Shown here one piece after another: positions 35,868 to 44,436 of a stretch of DNA of 64,000 nucleotides. Where the stretch lies: assembly GCF_000712055.1 (NCBI RefSeq), contig NZ_JOOA01000002.1, positions 1,178,001-1,242,000 on the forward strand. The letters run 5' to 3'. Made by a program: the position numbers and the translations under genes. How positions within the stretch are numbered: position 1 is the stretch's first letter; each line of letters opens with the position of its first letter. The notes under the pieces are model-generated. The model was not told where the DNA came from, did not search any database, and saw nothing but the letters and a program-made list of their open reading frames with translations. This DNA comes from Ruminococcus sp. HUN007. Its GTDB lineage: Bacteria > Bacillota > Clostridia > Oscillospirales > Ruminococcaceae.

Positions 35868-37494
35868 CTTCTTTTTCTCCTTCTGCTTTATTTTCTGTAT
35901 GGATCACTGATTTGTTTTCTTTTTCCGTATGGATCACCGCTTTATCTTCTTCATCAAGTAATTCAGGATGCCTTGCAAGGATAAAAGGATCTTCCTGACT
36001 TAACCACCAGTCTGTATATCCCAGTTCCGTATGCCGTGCAAGTATTCTGTCAAAACGTTTTCTTGCGATAATATTAAGAATGATCTTTCCGGTTCTGATG
36101 ATTCCGTCATAACCGATCGGAATGCTTTCATCGCCCATAGCAAGCGACGGTATGCCGAGCTTTGCTGCTATTGTGGCCAGACCGCCGTGACGGATGATAA
36201 CAAAGTCTGCCTTCGAACGCTTCAGTATGGCCGGGAGCTGGAAAGGCTGTGTCTTGCTGACGGTGAAGTAAGGAATGTCGCCGTAATTGTCGACTAAGAA
36301 TTTCAGTGTGTTCTGATGTTCATTTCCGCTGTCATAAACAGGATCGTGGTGAAATACTATGGAACCGTCAACACCCACTCCGAGTTCCTTGAGAACTGAA
36401 GTAAGACCGTGTGCATAGGCTGAACCGGTCATAACGAAACCGTACAGGCCTTTCAGTTTTTCACGCAGTGCATCGAGTTCCGGCTGTATTCTCCGGTGCT
36501 CGCTTTCTATATATTCCTCAACGATGTCCTCTTTGCCGGCCACCTTTGCTATCGCACGCAGCCATTCGTCCGTTGCTGCTATCCCGTATGGCTGAGGTGC
36601 GTTTATCTGAGGAACACCGAAATGTTCTTCAAGTGCAGTCGCCATATAGGAACCAAGTGTATGGCAGAAAGTCGTTGTCGCCAGGGCTTCACTTGCCTGT
36701 TTAAGTTCATCGTAGCTTGCCATGTCAACGAGATAATTCACACGAAGTCCGAGCGGTTTTAAAATGTCGCTGAAGTAATCCGTTCCCCAGAGCTGAACTA
36801 TGTTTATAAGGTCCTTCTGTTTTTTCTTCGGATTTTTCTCAACTATGCTTCGCAGGATTCCGTGCTGTGAAATATCAAATCCCGTGCTCCAGTGCTTTGA
36901 ACGGAAGCCCTCACAGTGAAGAGGAATAACTTCAATTCCGAGTTCATTCTGCAGTTCATCAGCTATACTGTCGATATCTTCACCGATGATCGCAGTTGAG
37001 CACGCCATCGAAATAAATATCGCTTTCGGCGAGTATCTGTAGTAAGCGTCGCGGATAGTCTGTCTGAGTTTATTGCTTGCACCGAACACCATGTCATTTT
37101 CAAGAAGATTGGTGCTGAGAATGCTAATTGTCTGCGGCTGTTTATGTCGTCGGGCAAGTCCTATATTCATTGAAACATTGAGTCCATGCTGCTGGGCTGA
37201 ACATCCTATCGGAGAATGTTCAACAAGAATACAGTCAGTGAGATTTCCTATCTGACATGCTACCATGGCATGTGCACAGGTAGTTTCCTGGCTGAAAGGC
37301 ATGTTCAGTTCACACAGCTGACAGGCTCTTCCGCGCTTTCCGCAGCATTTATCTGTTTTCTTTGCGCTTCTGTCTTCATAGTCAGAAGCCTTCAGAAGTT
37401 CAGAAGCAGAACCGTCCCATGATGTTATTGTACCGAGTCTCATTTCACGGTTGCTGCATTCGGACATTGACAAATTTATTTTTCGGGTTGACAT
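35860..37494 (-). CDS. NifD-like subunit, copy 2 (group IV / MarD-like)
   Basis: 544 aa, ATG 37494 with AAAGGTGG. P-cluster-type cysteines C61 (CELNMPF), C98 (HSPIGC), C164 (ACSTAIIGED); cofactor-type cysteine C276 (TTFCHTLGSYMA). In the region of NifD H442 it has AMGDESIPIGYDG, so neither the histidine nor the nearby His of copy 1. The C-terminus carries an imperfect repeat (KAVIHTEKENKSVIHTEN). It follows importer 2 (binding protein, ATPase, permease) on the same strand and probably forms one five-gene operon with it. Confidence 0.88.
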   Translation of the reverse strand: MSTRKINLSMSECSNREMRLGTITSWDGSASELLKASDYEDRSAKKTDKCCGKRGRACQLCELNMPFSQETTCAHAMVACQIGNLTDCILVEHSPIGCSAQQHGLNVSMNIGLARRHKQPQTISILSTNLLENDMVFGASNKLRQTIRDAYYRYSPKAIFISMACSTAIIGEDIDSIADELQNELGIEVIPLHCEGFRSKHWSTGFDISQHGILRSIVEKNPKKKQKDLINIVQLWGTDYFSDILKPLGLRVNYLVDMASYDELKQASEALATTTFCHTLGSYMATALEEHFGVPQINAPQPYGIAATDEWLRAIAKVAGKEDIVEEYIESEHRRIQPELDALREKLKGLYGFVMTGSAYAHGLTSVLKELGVGVDGSIVFHHDPVYDSGNEHQNTLKFLVDNYGDIPYFTVSKTQPFQLPAILKRSKADFVIIRHGGLATIAAKLGIPSLAMGDESIPIGYDGIIRTGKIILNIIARKRFDRILARHTELGYTDWWLSQEDPFILARHPELLDEEDKAVIHTEKENKSVIHTENKAEGEKEVG

Positions 37495-37603
37495 AAAACT
37501 TTAACCACCTTTTATATTTCATAATGAATTTCAGACGGGAAGACTGTGCGGTTTCAGCACAGTGCCCCTGCTGATTTATGAGCAGATCAGCCTTTTACCA
37601 GTG

Positions 37604-38527
37604 TCAGGTATTTCTCCACCTGAGGAAATATTTCTGCAGTCCGGCTGAAAGCACTGATATAAGGCATATGATGATGCCGAGAATTATAATTCCGAGGATA
37701 ACTCTCGGGTAGTCAGCAAATTTCGCATAATACTGAACGTAGTAGCCTATTCCTGACTGACCGCCTATCATTTCAGCAGAAGTCAGCATCAGGAAAGATA
37801 CGCCCAGTCCCTGTGCAGCACCTGCAAAAATGTTCGGAAGTGCAGAAGGAATAATTACATTCAGAAGCAGCGAGCCCGTTCTGACACTCAGCGACCTTGC
37901 AGTATCCAGTATTCCCTTTTCCACACTGGATACTCCTGCAATTGTACCTTTCATTATCGGCCAGTACGCCGAAAGAAAAATAATGAATTTTGATACAACA
38001 TCAAATGAAGGAAGAAGCGCAATTGAATAGGGAACAAATACTATAGGAGGTATCGCTCCTGCAAAATTCACTACGTATGTGGCTGATGACCTGATATTTT
38101 TAAATGATCCGAGTATAACACCCATTGGTATTCCGAGAACAAGTGCGTAAATGTATCCCGAGAAAACTGTTTTTAAAGAGCTTGCAGCACCCTGCGAAAG
38201 TTTGTCTATGTCGGCGGTGAACTGCCACAGCACTTCACCCGGTGCCGGAAAGATCAGCGGATCGAGTATGAGTGTCTTCGGTGCGAGTATAGTCCATGCA
38301 GTAAAAACAAAAAATATGACTGAAAGAATGTTTCCGAAGTCACGGAGGAAATCCTTTTTTGAAGAAAATGCCGAGAGAACAAGAAATACAAGTTCGGCAG
38401 CCGACGCTGCAGCTATCAGATAAAACTTATGCTCATTATCTTCCGCCCGCGACGGCAGAAACTGTACCAGAATTAAAACTGCGAACAACAGGTGAGTTAC
38501 CCGCAGAAATCTTTTTCTCAGTGTCAT
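37604..38527 (-). CDS. ABC transporter permease 2 (SsuC/TauC type)
   Basis: 307 aa from ATG 38527 (MTLRKRFLRVTHLL), chosen for AGGAGGTGG upstream and the match to permease 1 (NFAKRYLRVTHLL). EAA-type loop ARSLSVRTGSLLLNVIIPSALPNIFAGAAQG and LTSAEMIGGQSGIGYYVQYY. It overlaps the ATPase gene by 92 nt. Same role as permease 1 for a related substrate. Confidence 0.88.
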   Translation of the reverse strand: MTLRKRFLRVTHLLFAVLILVQFLPSRAEDNEHKFYLIAAASAAELVFLVLSAFSSKKDFLRDFGNILSVIFFVFTAWTILAPKTLILDPLIFPAPGEVLWQFTADIDKLSQGAASSLKTVFSGYIYALVLGIPMGVILGSFKNIRSSATYVVNFAGAIPPIVFVPYSIALLPSFDVVSKFIIFLSAYWPIMKGTIAGVSSVEKGILDTARSLSVRTGSLLLNVIIPSALPNIFAGAAQGLGVSFLMLTSAEMIGGQSGIGYYVQYYAKFADYPRVILGIIILGIIICLISVLSAGLQKYFLRWRNT

Positions 38528-39314
38528 GGTACGCCACCTCCTTTTCTGCTTCATAGAATGCATTTATGATCTCGTTTCTGAAGATCTTATATTCTTCAGT
38601 ATCTGTAATGTTTTCGCGGATACGCGGTCTTGAAAACGGAACACTTACCTCCTTGTAGATACGTCCCGGATTCGGCTGCATGATCACTATCCTGTCTGAA
38701 AGGAAGATGGCCTCATCAACGTCATGTGTTACAAAAATGACTGTCTTTTTCTTTTCTTCACTTCTCCAGAGAGAAAGCAGAAGATCCTGAAGCGATGCTC
38801 TTGTTTTGGTATCAAGTGCACCGAAAGGTTCATCCATAAGCAGGATAGGCGTATTCACTGCAAGCGCTCTCGCGATCGCCACACGCTGCTGCTGACCTCC
38901 TGAAAGTTTTAGCGGATATTTGTTTTTGAATTCTGAAAGTCCCACTTTTTCTACGAATTCCAGAGCAATATCATTTCTTTCCTTTTTCGATAGTTCCGGA
39001 CGAAGCTGTCTCAGACCGAATTCAACATTTTTCTTTACAGTCATCCACGGGAACAGCGAGTAATTCTGAAAAACTATACTTCTGTCCTTTCCTGTTCCTG
39101 ATATCGGTTCACCGTCTATGAAAATAGTTCCTCCGGACGGTCTGCGCAGACCGTCTATTGTCGAAATGAGTGTACTTTTACCGCATCCGCTCGCACCGAG
39201 AAGGCTGACAAACTCGCCTTCTTTAATGTCAAGATTTACGCGGTCAACGGCTTTGAAGCTTTTGTTTTTCGTTCCGTATTCAACGGAAAGATCTCTTATG
39301 TTTATTCTGCTCAT
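38436..39314 (-). CDS. ABC transporter ATPase 2 (SsuB/TauB type) with C-terminal overrun
   Basis: 292 aa. Walker A GASGCGKST, signature LSGGQQQRVAIARAL, Walker B ILLMDEPFGALD, switch FVTHDVDEA. The last 30 or so residues (after NAFYEAEKEVAYH) have no counterpart in ATPase 1 and are encoded inside the permease gene, suggesting loss of the original stop. Start overlaps the binding-protein stop (ATGA). Confidence 0.9.
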   Translation of the reverse strand: MSRINIRDLSVEYGTKNKSFKAVDRVNLDIKEGEFVSLLGASGCGKSTLISTIDGLRRPSGGTIFIDGEPISGTGKDRSIVFQNYSLFPWMTVKKNVEFGLRQLRPELSKKERNDIALEFVEKVGLSEFKNKYPLKLSGGQQQRVAIARALAVNTPILLMDEPFGALDTKTRASLQDLLLSLWRSEEKKKTVIFVTHDVDEAIFLSDRIVIMQPNPGRIYKEVSVPFSRPRIRENITDTEEYKIFRNEIINAFYEAEKEVAYHDTEKKISAGNSPVVRSFNSGTVSAVAGGR

Positions 39315-40504
39315 GATTTTGCACCTCCGGTAAATTTCCAGTTATCATCATATATATCGAAATAGTCTTCACGTGTGTAATTAACATTGAATTCATCAAA
39401 ATGTTTGAGAAGGTCTTTCCAGAACTGCTCGTCCGGTTCAGCTTCCGAGATCTCCTTCAGAGCCTGAAGGTAAAGATCAGTGTTTACTGATGCAGCAAGG
39501 TCAAATTCCTCAATGTATCCGCCGTTAAGCAGTGCGTCATACCAAATCCAGATCGCCTTGAGTTCAGGGTCTGGAGTGGAGCTGATGTATTTTCCGTATG
39601 TTTCGCTGCGTATCAGATCAATGTCAGTATCGCAGTATTTCGCAATGTCCTCACACGTTTCATCTTCGTTTTCCTGATAGAATTTATACGCCTTTATAAG
39701 TGCTTTCAGGTAGGCAACATACCGCTCAGGATGCTGTTCAATAAGTTCTGTCGAAGCAAGATTGCGGCAGCACGGATGATCGCCGAACGGTTCATTCTGA
39801 CCTGAATAGTTTATGATCACGTAGCCCTTCTTTTCTGCCAGTGCACGGAACGGCGTGTAAACTGAAACTGCATCGATACTGTTGTTGAGAAGTGATTCAA
39901 GGCCGGCACTTTCAAGGTTTTCAAAGTAAACGTCCTTTCCTATTTCCCAGCCCATATTCTCGAAAACATTTCTGTAAACAATATCAGTAATACCGAGATT
40001 TACGTTGGCAATGGTTTTGCCTCTGAGAAGTTCAAGACTGTAGTCCTTCGGATCAACGCCTTCGACAAGTTCCGGCTTGACCACCAGTGCATGTCCTTCC
40101 TTCATGATCCCGCCTATTATCTGAAGCTTTGCACCCTGTGCAATGTAATTTATACATGAGGTACTGCCTATCGCAGCTGCATCAAGTTTTCCTGATTCCA
40201 CCGACATGACGATTTCAGTGTTTCCGTCAAAATTGGAAAGTGAAACATCAAGTCCTTCCTCCTCGAAAAATCCTTCTTCCTTTGCAACAAAGTAAAGCAG
40301 ATGACCTGTTGACGGAAGATAGCCGAGTTTGAAAGGTACAAGCTCACTCTTTGCTGTTTTCGCAGTTTCTTTACTGCCCGAATTAAATTTCTGTGTTTCA
40401 GTGTTTATCTCTGTTTCCCCGGAACATCCAGCCAGAAACAGAGAGCTTACAACTGCAGCAGCTAATAAAGCTGTGCTTTTTCTGAATAAATTTCTGAATT
40501 TCAT
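39311..40504 (-). CDS. Substrate-binding lipoprotein 3 (SsuA/NMT1-like)
   Basis: 397 aa, lipobox LAGC, then a periplasmic-binding type II domain (FKLGYLPSTGHLLYFVAKEEG). More distant from binding proteins 1 and 2 but with the same vicinal cysteines in GDHPCCRNLASTEL. First gene of importer 2 and probably of the operon that ends with the second D/K pair, which ties this uptake system to that enzyme. Confidence 0.9.
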   Translation of the reverse strand: MKFRNLFRKSTALLAAAVVSSLFLAGCSGETEINTETQKFNSGSKETAKTAKSELVPFKLGYLPSTGHLLYFVAKEEGFFEEEGLDVSLSNFDGNTEIVMSVESGKLDAAAIGSTSCINYIAQGAKLQIIGGIMKEGHALVVKPELVEGVDPKDYSLELLRGKTIANVNLGITDIVYRNVFENMGWEIGKDVYFENLESAGLESLLNNSIDAVSVYTPFRALAEKKGYVIINYSGQNEPFGDHPCCRNLASTELIEQHPERYVAYLKALIKAYKFYQENEDETCEDIAKYCDTDIDLIRSETYGKYISSTPDPELKAIWIWYDALLNGGYIEEFDLAASVNTDLYLQALKEISEAEPDEQFWKDLLKHFDEFNVNYTREDYFDIYDDNWKFTGGAKS

Positions 40505-40554
40505 TGTTTGACCTCCGGTGTGTTGTAATGTGTTTGTTTTTTTGGTATGAGCCT

Positions 40555-40584
40555 ATTATAACCCGTGAAACGCAGACTGTCCAA
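40555..40584 (-). promoter_or_regulatory. Sulfur-regulon promoter of importer 2 - D/K operon
   Basis: Minus strand -35 TTGGAC (40579-40584, in TATTGGACA), 18-nt spacer, -10 TATAAT (40555-40560). A CTTATAGGT box lies further upstream near 40643. Confidence 0.75.
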
Positions 40585-40700
40585 TACAGGTTTTCAAGAA
40601 AGTGTTATCATCATTTCCAATAATTATCAGGTTTTATTATAACCACTTATAGGTACAAAAACCGCCGGCAGTATAATACCGCCGGCGCACTGTCAGCAAA

Positions 40701-40731
40701 ACAGCCGCTCCGGTCATGCCGGAGCGGCTGT
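40701..40731 (-). terminator. Terminator of LysR gene 1
   Basis: 13-bp stem ACAGCCGCTCCGG / CCGGAGCGGCTGT, 5-nt loop, TTTT on the minus strand. A second hairpin (CGCCGGC/GCCGGCG) lies at about 40661-40686. Confidence 0.75.
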
Positions 40732-40742
40732 TTATTATATAA

Positions 40743-41699
40743 CTATGATATTCTCCTCTGAACGGTATCGCCGTGAAGCTCCCTGCTTTCACCAAGCACA
40801 GCTTCGATCTCGTCAAGAAACTGTCTTCCCATGCTGCTGAGTTCCCAGTTCTTCTTGGTTATATAACCGATAGTCATGGTACTCAGTGCGTCTTCATCTG
40901 ACTTAAACGGGATGACAAGAAACTGGTCACCGCTTAGTTTTTCCGAATAAATACTGGAACAGAGCGTATAACCGTTAAGTCCCTCCATAAGGTTCATCAT
41001 CGTTGCACGGTCGGTCGCCTTGACCGTCTTCTGATATGCGTGCTCGATCATGATCTCCTCGGCAAAATAGATATCGGTCTCACCGCCCTGCTCGAATGAA
41101 AGACAGGGATAAGGATCCAGCTGATCAAAGCTCAGCTCCTTTTCACCCGCAAGCGGATGTGATCTTGCAAGATAAACACTTGCAGGACATTCGATGATAG
41201 GAGTAAAATCAAGTTCATGCTCCTTTAAAAGCTTCGTTATTACTCTCTGGTTCGTCTCGCAGATGTATATTATACCTATCTCGCTTTTGAGTGTGCTTAC
41301 GTCATTTATTACGTCAATGGTCTTTGTCTCGCGAAGTGCCAGATCAAACTGATTCGAGTCGTAGTGCTTTGCCATACGTATAAAAGCGTTTACAGCAAAA
41401 GAATAATGCTGCATGGAAACCGCAAATTTTCTCCGGCATTTTACTTCGTCGCCGTAGCTTTCCATGACCTCTTCGTACTGCTGGTATACTCTTCTTATAC
41501 GAAGAAGAAATTCCTCCCCTTCCACAGTAGGAGTTACTCCCCTGTGGGTTCTGTGAAATACAGATATCCCTATCTCCTTTTCCACTTCCCTTACCGCACC
41601 TGTCAGAGTCGGCTGCGCGATAAAAAGCTTTTCCGCCGCCTTATTCATTGAACTGCACTCTGCAATGGTAAGCAGGTAGTTTATCTGCTGTAAAGTCAT
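40743..41699 (-). CDS. LysR-family regulator 1, candidate sulfur-regulon activator
   Basis: 318 aa. N-terminal winged HTH (NYLLTIAECSSMNKAAEKLF, AQPTLTGAVREVEKEIG) and a C-terminal effector domain. Homologous to the LysR encoded at 54668-55585. It is divergent from metK across a region with ACCTATAGG and CTATAG boxes. LysR proteins such as CysB, CysL and SalR control sulfur genes in response to O-acetylserine or related signals; a similar role is inferred. Confidence 0.9.
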   Translation of the reverse strand: MTLQQINYLLTIAECSSMNKAAEKLFIAQPTLTGAVREVEKEIGISVFHRTHRGVTPTVEGEEFLLRIRRVYQQYEEVMESYGDEVKCRRKFAVSMQHYSFAVNAFIRMAKHYDSNQFDLALRETKTIDVINDVSTLKSEIGIIYICETNQRVITKLLKEHELDFTPIIECPASVYLARSHPLAGEKELSFDQLDPYPCLSFEQGGETDIYFAEEIMIEHAYQKTVKATDRATMMNLMEGLNGYTLCSSIYSEKLSGDQFLVIPFKSDEDALSTMTIGYITKKNWELSSMGRQFLDEIEAVLGESRELHGDTVQRRIS

Positions 41700-41822
41700 A
41701 CATGCTCCTTCTCATACAAAACAACAGCTTCTCCGTTACCGTAAGAAGCTGTCATGATCTCTGGTGTATTTTTAATGGAGGTAATACACTGGTTTTTGAA
41801 TGTTATTTTCTTCTATGATTCT

Positions 41823-41852
41823 ATTATAAGCTTACTGTTAAGTGTTGTCCAA
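41823..41852 (-). promoter_or_regulatory. Sulfur-regulon promoter of LysR gene 1
   Basis: Minus strand -35 TTGGAC (41847-41852), 18-nt spacer, -10 TATAAT (41823-41828). Confidence 0.7.
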
Positions 41853-41869
41853 TTCATAAAAACCATAGC

Positions 41870-41940
41870 CAGTTATTAATATTCCTTATATCCTATGTGA
41901 CCTATAGGTTTATCGGTTAAATCTATAGTCTGTAATAGCT
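41870..41940. promoter_or_regulatory. Shared operator region between LysR 1 and metK
   Basis: Between the two divergent -35 boxes lie ATAGCCAG, ATCCTATGTG, ACCTATAGGTTTAT and CTATAGTC. The palindromic ACCTATAGGT is the best candidate LysR recognition box and recurs upstream of other sulfur genes. Confidence 0.55.
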
Positions 41941-41948
41941 TTTATGAA

Positions 41949-41978
41949 TTAGACAGCCTTTCAAAGTTATGATACAAT
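41949..41978 (+). promoter_or_regulatory. Sulfur-regulon type promoter of metK
   Basis: TTAGAC, 18-nt spacer, TACAAT. One base off the shared -35, same spacing. Confidence 0.65.
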
Positions 41979-42041
41979 AATGACTGTAATAAGAAAGCGC
42001 TGGTTTATCAGTGTTTTCAAAAAGGAAGGAGTTGTTTCACG

Positions 42042-42122
42042 ATGAAAATATGTTGTCACTGTTGTCGCTTAATTTCAGAAAGATTTACGGATTATCGGGG
42101 AAACACTGCTTTCGCAGAATGA
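42042..42122 (+). CDS. Cysteine-rich leader peptide upstream of metK, 26 aa
   Basis: ATG 42042 with AAGGAAGGAG upstream, stop TGA at 42120. The peptide starts MKICCHCCRLISERF: four cysteine codons within seven positions right after the start. A strong intrinsic terminator follows before metK. Like the leader at 23767-23874 it fits cysteine-dependent attenuation. I see no S-box or other SAM riboswitch features in this 5' UTR. Confidence 0.7.
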   Translation: MKICCHCCRLISERFTDYRGNTAFAE

Positions 42123-42157
42123 TCGCGCCGTATACGGCTTAAACTTTAAAGATCACG

Positions 42158-42190
42158 GGGATGCAGAAAAATATCTGCGTCCCTTTTTAA
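42158..42190 (+). terminator. Attenuator between Cys leader and metK
   Basis: GGGATGCAGA, 6-nt loop, TCTGCGTCCC, TTTTT. A 10-bp stem with one G-U pair, placed 35 nt after the leader stop and 28 nt before the metK ATG. Confidence 0.8.
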
Positions 42191-42215
42191 TTTTATCTGA
42201 AAGAGGTAACTTACA

Positions 42216-43409
42216 ATGAGCAGATACATTTTCACATCAGAATCAGTAACAGAAGGACATCCGGACAAGGTAGCAGACAGGATCTCCGATTCCATCCTTG
42301 ACGCTTATCTTGCAAAGGATCCGGCAGCAAGAGTTGCAGCCGAAACAGTTATCAAGAACAACACAGTAATACTCGCAGGCGAGATAAGCTCATCTGCTGA
42401 GATCGACACGGAAAAGGTAGTACGTGACGCCATTAACGACATAGGATACAACAGCGAAGAACTCGGTTTCGACGGCCATTCCGCAGAGATAATCAACCTC
42501 CTCGACCGTCAGTCACCTGACATTGCACAGGGCGTTGACTCCGCACTTGAAGTAAGAGAAGAAAACGGTGACGAGATCGGTGCCGGAGACCAGGGCATCA
42601 TTTTCGGCTATGCCGTAAACGAAACACCGGAGCTTCTTCCTCTTCCGATCTCACTGGCTCACAGACTTTCATACCGTCTTGCAGAGGTAAGAAAAAACGG
42701 AACACTTCCTTATCTCCGCCCGGACGGAAAAACTCAGGTGTCAGTTATTTACGAAGACGGAAATGCGGTTGGAATAGACACTATCCTCGTTTCAACACAG
42801 CACGATGAGGACGTTTCACAGGACAAACTCCGTGCTGATCTTATAAAGAACGTTATTGTACCGGTCATCCCGAAGAAGTGGCTGACCGCTGATATTCGCA
42901 TTCTTGTAAACCCAACAGGTCGTTTCGTAATAGGCGGACCTGTCGGCGACAGCGGTCTTACCGGACGCAAAATCATCGTTGACACATACGGCGGTGCCGC
43001 TCACCACGGCGGCGGTGCATTCAGCGGCAAGGATTCCACAAAGGTGGACAGAAGTGCTGCCTACGCAGCAAGATGGGCAGCAAAGAACATCGTAGCTGCC
43101 GGACTTGCAAAACGCGCCGAGATCCAGCTCGCATACGCCATCGGCGTTGCCGCTCCGGTATCAGTTTACGTAAACACATTCGGAACAGGTGTGATAACCG
43201 ACGAAGAGATCCAGGCATCAGTTACTGAAATATTCGACTTTACCCCTGGCGGCATAATTCGTGCCCTTGATCTTAGAAAACCGGTATTCGCCGCAACATC
43301 AGCATACGGCCACTTCGGAAGACCGGACGCAGATTTCACCTGGGAACGCACCGACAAAGCAGAAGCACTGAAAAAAGCAGTACGCAAAGTCACAAAATAC
43401 GCCGGCTGA
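42216..43409 (+). CDS. metK: S-adenosylmethionine synthetase
   Basis: 397 aa, full length. N-terminal [20 protein letters not shown], the [12 protein letters not shown] hexapeptide region, [21 protein letters not shown] and the [10 protein letters not shown] end are all intact. Makes SAM from methionine and ATP; SAM is needed by the NifB-like protein and the methyltransferase. Its 3' third plus terminator is duplicated at 46477-46910. Confidence 0.97.
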   Translation: MSRYIFTSESVTEGHPDKVADRISDSILDAYLAKDPAARVAAETVIKNNTVILAGEISSSAEIDTEKVVRDAINDIGYNSEELGFDGHSAEIINLLDRQSPDIAQGVDSALEVREENGDEIGAGDQGIIFGYAVNETPELLPLPISLAHRLSYRLAEVRKNGTLPYLRPDGKTQVSVIYEDGNAVGIDTILVSTQHDEDVSQDKLRADLIKNVIVPVIPKKWLTADIRILVNPTGRFVIGGPVGDSGLTGRKIIVDTYGGAAHHGGGAFSGKDSTKVDRSAAYAARWAAKNIVAAGLAKRAEIQLAYAIGVAAPVSVYVNTFGTGVITDEEIQASVTEIFDFTPGGIIRALDLRKPVFAATSAYGHFGRPDADFTWERTDKAEALKKAVRKVTKYAG

Positions 43410-43470
43410 TCCCCGCTCTCCTCTACAGCATTCCCGATAGCCCGGTGAATGCTGCTCCACATATAACTAA

Positions 43471-43518
43471 AACCAGCAAGTCCGTTCAGTTTTCATGTTC
43501 TGAACGGACTTGCTGGTT
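43471..43518 (+). terminator. metK terminator
   Basis: 18-bp perfect stem from AACCAGCAAG to CTTGCTGGTT with a 12-nt loop. A copy follows the metK fragment at 46862-46908. Confidence 0.85.
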
Positions 43519-43804
43519 TATTGTAAAAACAAGAAATACTGCTTATTCTCATATCCCTATAAATCAAATTAAAAAGCAATAGCGTTATTCATTAATTATC
43601 AAAATAGTTTTTCAGCTTTCTGAATTGTGACAACACTGTTGTCACAATCTCAATGCTCGTAATTAAATCTATTCATAAGCATTGAATTTCATAATCATGT
43701 TTGGACAAATCACTGTATATCTCGGATAGCAAATTACATCTTTATCAGCAGTTCGATCATCTTGTTCAGGAGCATGGAAACCTGACCGTTATTAATTCTT
43801 CTGA
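43519..43804. other. Intergenic region of duplicated block 1
   Basis: No gene. It contains one copy of the 23-bp palindrome with arms TTGTGACAACA / TGTTGTCACAA (43625-43647), followed by about 45 bp that are also found at 47265-47306. Confidence 0.6.
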
Positions 43805-44346
43805 TCAATGTTCCGCAACATTTACAGTCTTCTCTGAGTATTGCCGTGAGCAGTGCAGCACATAATTCTTACTCCTTTCGATTCTGAGTGTTTTCTCGAT
43901 ATTTCTTAATATCTGCTCTGAGATACTGCTGACTGCATCCCCCAGAACAGTCATTGCCTTTATGCTGTTGAATTCATACAGTCCTCTTAAGCTTTCGAGG
44001 TCAGTCAAGGCGTCTGCTTCATATCCGCATCTTGCAAGAACGGCATAGGGAACACTTGTTTTCAGCAGATTTTCAAATCTGTACTGTATGTTCATGTCGT
44101 CAAGTCCGGCAAGAAAAGTATTATCCTTTTCTTCAAGTAATCCGGGGAGATATTACTCTGAATGAATCTTAATCAGTTCTTCTGCCTTGTCCCTGACTGC
44201 TTCTCCAAGATAACCAGCATCAGGGAAGAGCCTCTTTATAACTGCATTTTCGTTCTCATGCGTTACCTTCCAGAAGAATGGCGTCCTCGAACGTTCATCC
44301 ATAAGCTCCTGTACGTTTTGAAGTTTTGCAGGGATTTTCTTCTCCT
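43805..44346 (-). pseudogene. Remnant of conjugative-element helicase/methylase gene (block 1)
   Basis: Reads LQNVQELMDERSRTPFFWK, then WKVTHENENAVIKRLFPDAG, an in-frame TAA, then MNIQYRFENLLKTSVPYAVL...RCGYEADALTDLE. These are N-terminal and internal parts of the large LtrC/SNF2-type protein of Tn1549-like elements. Compared with block 2 the start ATG is ATC and an internal stretch is deleted in frame. Non-functional. Confidence 0.65.
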
Positions 44347-44436
44347 TTCACATAGTATCACATTAGAGTGTTAAAGCCAATAGTTTTTTCGTTTGGGCAT
44401 GAAAAAAGCAGCCTCCGGAGAGACTGCTTAAGAGCA

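Noticed and set aside
41979-42215. SAM riboswitch upstream of metK
   Set aside because: No S-box helices or conserved core could be found; a Cys-rich leader ORF and a terminator account for the UTR.
43683-43760. Another TTGGAC-type promoter near 43700
   Set aside because: TTTGGACAAATC is present but no -10 box at 17-19 nt and no gene downstream.
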